DNA of 35,135 bases from Gammaproteobacteria bacterium. GTDB lineage: Bacteria; Pseudomonadota; Gammaproteobacteria; Thiotrichales; Thiotrichaceae. The notes below the pieces were generated by a model. That model made no database searches. It saw only the letters and a program-made list of their open reading frames with translations, and was not told the DNA's origin. Position 1 is the first letter of the stretch. Every line of letters begins with the position of its first letter. The DNA lies in NCBI GenBank assembly GCA_018822845.1, contig JAHJJD010000027.1:1-35135 (forward strand), written 5' to 3'. The position numbers and the translations under genes were made by a program. Of this stretch, positions 32,988 to 35,135 are shown piece by piece.

Positions 32988-34018
32988 AAAGTTTACTCAA
33001 TACCTTGTATGTCTCTACTGACGGAGCCTACCTGCGGCTGGAAGGCGAAACGCTGGTGCTGATGCTGGATAAGGTCAAGATGGGCCAGGTTCCGTTGCAT
33101 CATCTGGGCGCGATCGTGTGTCTGGGGCGGGTGAACATGAGTCCGGCATTGATGGCGCGCAATATGACGGACGGGCGCAGCATCGTGTGGCTGAACGAGC
33201 ACGGGCGTTTTCAGGCGCGGGTGGAAGGCCCGGTGAATGGCAATATCCTGTTGCGGCAGGCACAGTTCCGTGCGGCTGACCGGGTGGAAACGGCGCTGGA
33301 GCTGAGCAAGGCGTTTACGGCGGGCAAGTTGCGCAACAGCCGCAATGTGTTGCTACGCAGTGCGCGCGACAGCAAGGATGAGGTGGAAAAGGCGCAACTG
33401 GTGCGCGCTGCCAAGTCGCTGGCGATCAATTTGCGCAATGTGGCGCACGCAGCATCGGCGGATTCGGTGCGTGGGTTGGAAGGTGATGCGGCGCGGGTGT
33501 ATTTCGAGCAGTTCAATACCATGATCAAGCCGCAGATGCGTGAGGAATTCGAGTACAAGGGGCGTAGTCGTCGTCCGCCGCTGGATGCGGTCAATGCGCT
33601 GATTTCCTTCCTGTATGCACTGATTTTGAACGATTGCCGCAGTGCGCTGGAAACGGTGGGGCTTGATCCGCAACTGGGCTTTTTCCATGTGGTGCGGCCT
33701 GGTCGGCCTGCGCTGGCGCTGGATTTGCTGGAAGAATTCCGTGCGGTGCTGGGTGATCGGCTGGCGCTGACCCTGATCAATCGTGGGCAGGTGCGGCAGA
33801 AGGATTTCGATTTCCGCCCCGGTGGCGCAGTGATGCTGAACGACAGCGGGCGCAAGACGGTGATCGTGGCGTTTCAGGAGCGCAAGAAGGAAACCTTGCT
33901 GCATCCGGTGCTGGAAACGCAGGTCGAGATCGGCCTGTTGCCACTGCTTCAGGCGCGGATGCTGGCACGGTATCTGCGCGGGGATGTAGAGGCATACGTC
34001 CCGTTCCTTAACAAATGA
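32984..34018 (+). CDS. cas1: Cas1 integrase (type I-C)
   Basis: 344 residues, start GTG 32984 overlapping the cas4 stop. It inserts prespacers at the leader-repeat junction with Cas2. The N-terminal beta domain (LYVSTDGAYLRLEGETLVL) and the helical catalytic domain are present; metal ligands correspond to Glu in GLEGDAARVYFEQF, His in GFFHVVRPGRP and Asp in LALDLLEEFR. Intact. Confidence 0.95.
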   Translation: MKSLLNTLYVSTDGAYLRLEGETLVLMLDKVKMGQVPLHHLGAIVCLGRVNMSPALMARNMTDGRSIVWLNEHGRFQARVEGPVNGNILLRQAQFRAADRVETALELSKAFTAGKLRNSRNVLLRSARDSKDEVEKAQLVRAAKSLAINLRNVAHAASADSVRGLEGDAARVYFEQFNTMIKPQMREEFEYKGRSRRPPLDAVNALISFLYALILNDCRSALETVGLDPQLGFFHVVRPGRPALALDLLEEFRAVLGDRLALTLINRGQVRQKDFDFRPGGAVMLNDSGRKTVIVAFQERKKETLLHPVLETQVEIGLLPLLQARMLARYLRGDVEAYVPFLNK

Positions 34019-34029
34019 GTGAAAAGCGT

Positions 34030-34085
34030 TCCCCCCATCCCCTTGTTCCCTTCGACTCCGCTCAGGGAACGGGGGAGTGGGGGAT
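34030..34085. repeat. REP-like palindrome between cas1 and cas2
   Basis: The G/C-rich arms CCCCCCATCCCC and GGGGGAGTGGGGG flank TTGTTCCC, the core TTCGACTCCGCTCAG and GGGAAC. The core equals that in the 24290-24660 cluster, and the arms resemble the 8919-9030 element. It separates two genes that usually overlap or nearly touch, in an operon whose other junctions overlap. Confidence 0.75.
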
Positions 34086-34101
34086 TTAAACTGGAGGCTC
34101 C

Positions 34102-34392
34102 ATGTTGATATTGGTGAGTTATGACGTGTCGACGCTGGAAGCGGCGGGGCGCAGGCGTTTGCGGCGTGTCGCCAAGACCTGCCAGAACTATGGGCAGCGG
34201 GTGCAGAAGTCGGTGTTTGAGTGCAAGGTGGATGCGGCCACGCTGGAGATTCTGGAAGATGCCTTGTTAAAGGAAATTGACCTGGATGAGGATAATTTGC
34301 GGATTTACCGCCTGACTGAGCCGCTGGCGAGGAATGTGAAAGAGTTCGGCAAGTTTCGTGCGACTGACTTTGATGCGCCTTTGATTTTGTAG
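34102..34392 (+). CDS. cas2: Cas2 adaptation protein
   Basis: 96 residues, normal length. It bridges two Cas1 dimers in the integration complex. The ferredoxin-like fold begins [11 protein letters not shown] (Asp after strand 1) and continues with [23 protein letters not shown]. The C-terminal beta extension ([16 protein letters not shown]) is typical of I-C Cas2. ATG 34102 follows GGAGG. It is the last protein-coding gene before the leader. Confidence 0.94.
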   Translation: MLILVSYDVSTLEAAGRRRLRRVAKTCQNYGQRVQKSVFECKVDAATLEILEDALLKEIDLDEDNLRIYRLTEPLARNVKEFGKFRATDFDAPLIL

Positions 34393-34428
34393 TCATCTTT
34401 AAACAACTAACTAATTTATAAGAAGTTA

Positions 34429-34453
34429 TGCTATAATTACCAAGATTGGTAAT
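34429..34453 (+). promoter_or_regulatory. CRISPR leader promoter with overlapping palindromic operator
   Basis: TGCTATAAT (34429-34437) is a perfect extended -10. Directly overlapping it is ATTACCAAGATTGGTAAT (34436-34453), arms of 8 bp around GA, placed over the predicted transcription start (~34444). The region is AT-rich. A repressor bound there would block pre-crRNA transcription; the WYL regulator is one candidate. Confidence 0.5.
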
Positions 34454-34456
34454 GCA

Positions 34457-34497
34457 CGCGAACCTATAGCTATGCCGGATTTTCGGGTAGGTTCGCG
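34457..34497 (+). other. Leader hairpin
   Basis: CGCGAACCT (34457-34465) and AGGTTCGCG (34489-34497) are exact inverted repeats around a 23-base loop. They lie just after the predicted start of the pre-crRNA and could fold in the leader transcript or bind a protein. The rest of the leader up to the array is AT-rich, ending in the small stem GCCCT/AGGGC near the first repeat. Confidence 0.5.
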
Positions 34498-34631
34498 GAT
34501 TCTTAACCCATTGATTTTACTTGGAGTGAAACAATGTTCCTTCGCCACGAACCAACTGATGACTTCCTGCCTTGCCGGTTCGCGCAACTTCCCCAAAATT
34601 CTCTTAACTTTTATGCCCTTACATCAGGGCG

Positions 34632-35135
34632 ATTCTCCCGGCTTATTTAGTCGGGAGTGGATTGAAACATCATTGTTGCGCATCCCTGTTTGGGTTGTCA
34701 CAGATTCTCCCGGCTTATTTAGTCGGGAGTGGATTGAAACCCAATGGACAAGCCCGCTAAATTTACTGTCAGTAATTCTCCCGGCTTATTTAGTCGGGAG
34801 TGGATTGAAACGCTTTTTAACCAGCATCAGACCTCCCCCCATTTATTCTCCCGGCTTATTTAGTCGGGAGTGGATTGAAACCAGCCGTACCGAGCTTGTC
34901 CAAGTCCCGCTCGGCACATTCTCCCGGCTTATTTAGTCGGGAGTGGATTGAAACCACCAGTGGTATACAAAGTACGCCCAAAAGAGCAAATTCTCCCGGC
35001 TTATTTAGTCGGGAGTGGATTGAAACTTAACACCACGACCAAATGCCGCGACCGAAAATAGCATTCTCCCGGCTTATTTAGTCGGGAGTGGATTGAAACA
35101 CTGAAAAAGCCCTGTACCACACGGTTGTTAAACGA
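34632..35135 (+). CRISPR. Type I-C CRISPR array, seven repeats, continuing past the window
   Basis: Seven identical 37-bp repeats start at 34632, 34704, 34775, 34845, 34918, 34990 and 35063. Each begins ATTCTCCCGG, has the stem CTCCCG/CGGGAG around an 11-base loop and ends TGGATTGAAAC, the 11-nt handle left by Cas5c. Spacers are 35, 34, 33, 36, 35 and 36 bp, all different; the seventh has at least 36 bp and reaches the window edge. Absence of repeat decay means this is the leader-proximal, recently active end. No spacer visibly matches the rest of the window. The ORF read across the array is an artefact. Confidence 0.97.

Noticed and set aside
34521-34532. TTGGAGTGAAAC in the leader, similar to the repeat handle
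   Set aside because: 10 of 12 matches to GTGGATTGAAAC but no upstream stem, so not supported as a second pseudo-repeat.
34472-34936. 154-codon ORF across leader and array
   Set aside because: Its repeated peptide segments simply translate the CRISPR repeats; no ribosome site or family.

Overview
The window looks like chromosomal DNA of a GC-rich gammaproteobacterium. The gene set (assimilatory sulfate reduction, an NAD-linked Hox hydrogenase, pta-ackA, a type I-C CRISPR system) and the protein sequences suggest a sulfur-oxidising lineage such as Thiothrix/Thiotrichales. That placement is an inference from gene content, not a database result.

Layout. (1) 1-6253 is an accessory/defence block: the start of a Tn5/IS50-like transposase with IS-type ends, a 106-bp mini-element with the same ends, a restriction-modification system (C protein with a C-box, HNH endonuclease, and a convergent N6-adenine methylase fused to a specificity-like domain with its own strong promoter), a hipBA toxin-antitoxin pair, and an AAA-like ATPase that has lost its C-terminal nuclease domain. 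(2) 6352-14787 is sulfur assimilation: cysHI and cysDN, each preceded by the same ungapped ~67-bp promoter block, with a hypothetical gene between them, then a CvfB-like S1 protein and an SLC13/TrkA-C anion permease (probable sulfate importer). (3) 14762-19844 (minus) is hoxFUYHW, a soluble bidirectional NAD-reducing NiFe hydrogenase and its maturation protease. Divergent from it is pta-ackA (20087-23343), so H2/NADH exchange and acetate/ATP fermentation lie back to back. lepB is convergent to ackA. (4) 24290-25083 is a field of REP-like palindromes around a GIY-YIG gene. (5) 25109 to the end is a type I-C CRISPR-Cas locus: WYL regulator, cas3, cas5c, cas8c, cas7c, an orphan MqsA-like zinc-finger gene, cas4, cas1, cas2, leader, and an array of at least seven perfect 37-bp repeats that runs out of the window.

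The most interesting signal is in the 269-bp gap between cas3 and cas5c. It holds a single degenerate CRISPR repeat (hairpin plus an 11-nt 3' handle matching the array handle at 10 of 11 positions). The 'spacer' that follows matches 14 of its first 15 bases to a site 65 bp upstream. That site is preceded by TTC, the usual type I-C PAM, and lies inside a plausible promoter whose predicted start is the first base of the degenerate repeat. A second GC-rich hairpin ends the unit. This is the architecture expected of a crRNA-like guide (CreA/CreR type) that would direct Cascade to repress its own promoter and the cas5c-cas2 operon without cleavage.

A second recurring theme is repeat elements at gene junctions. 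One GC-rich inverted repeat encodes the last ~40 residues of the HoxH propeptide, its stop codon and the GTG start of hoxW; others lie between cas1 and cas2, after cysI and at the 3' end of the GIY-YIG gene.
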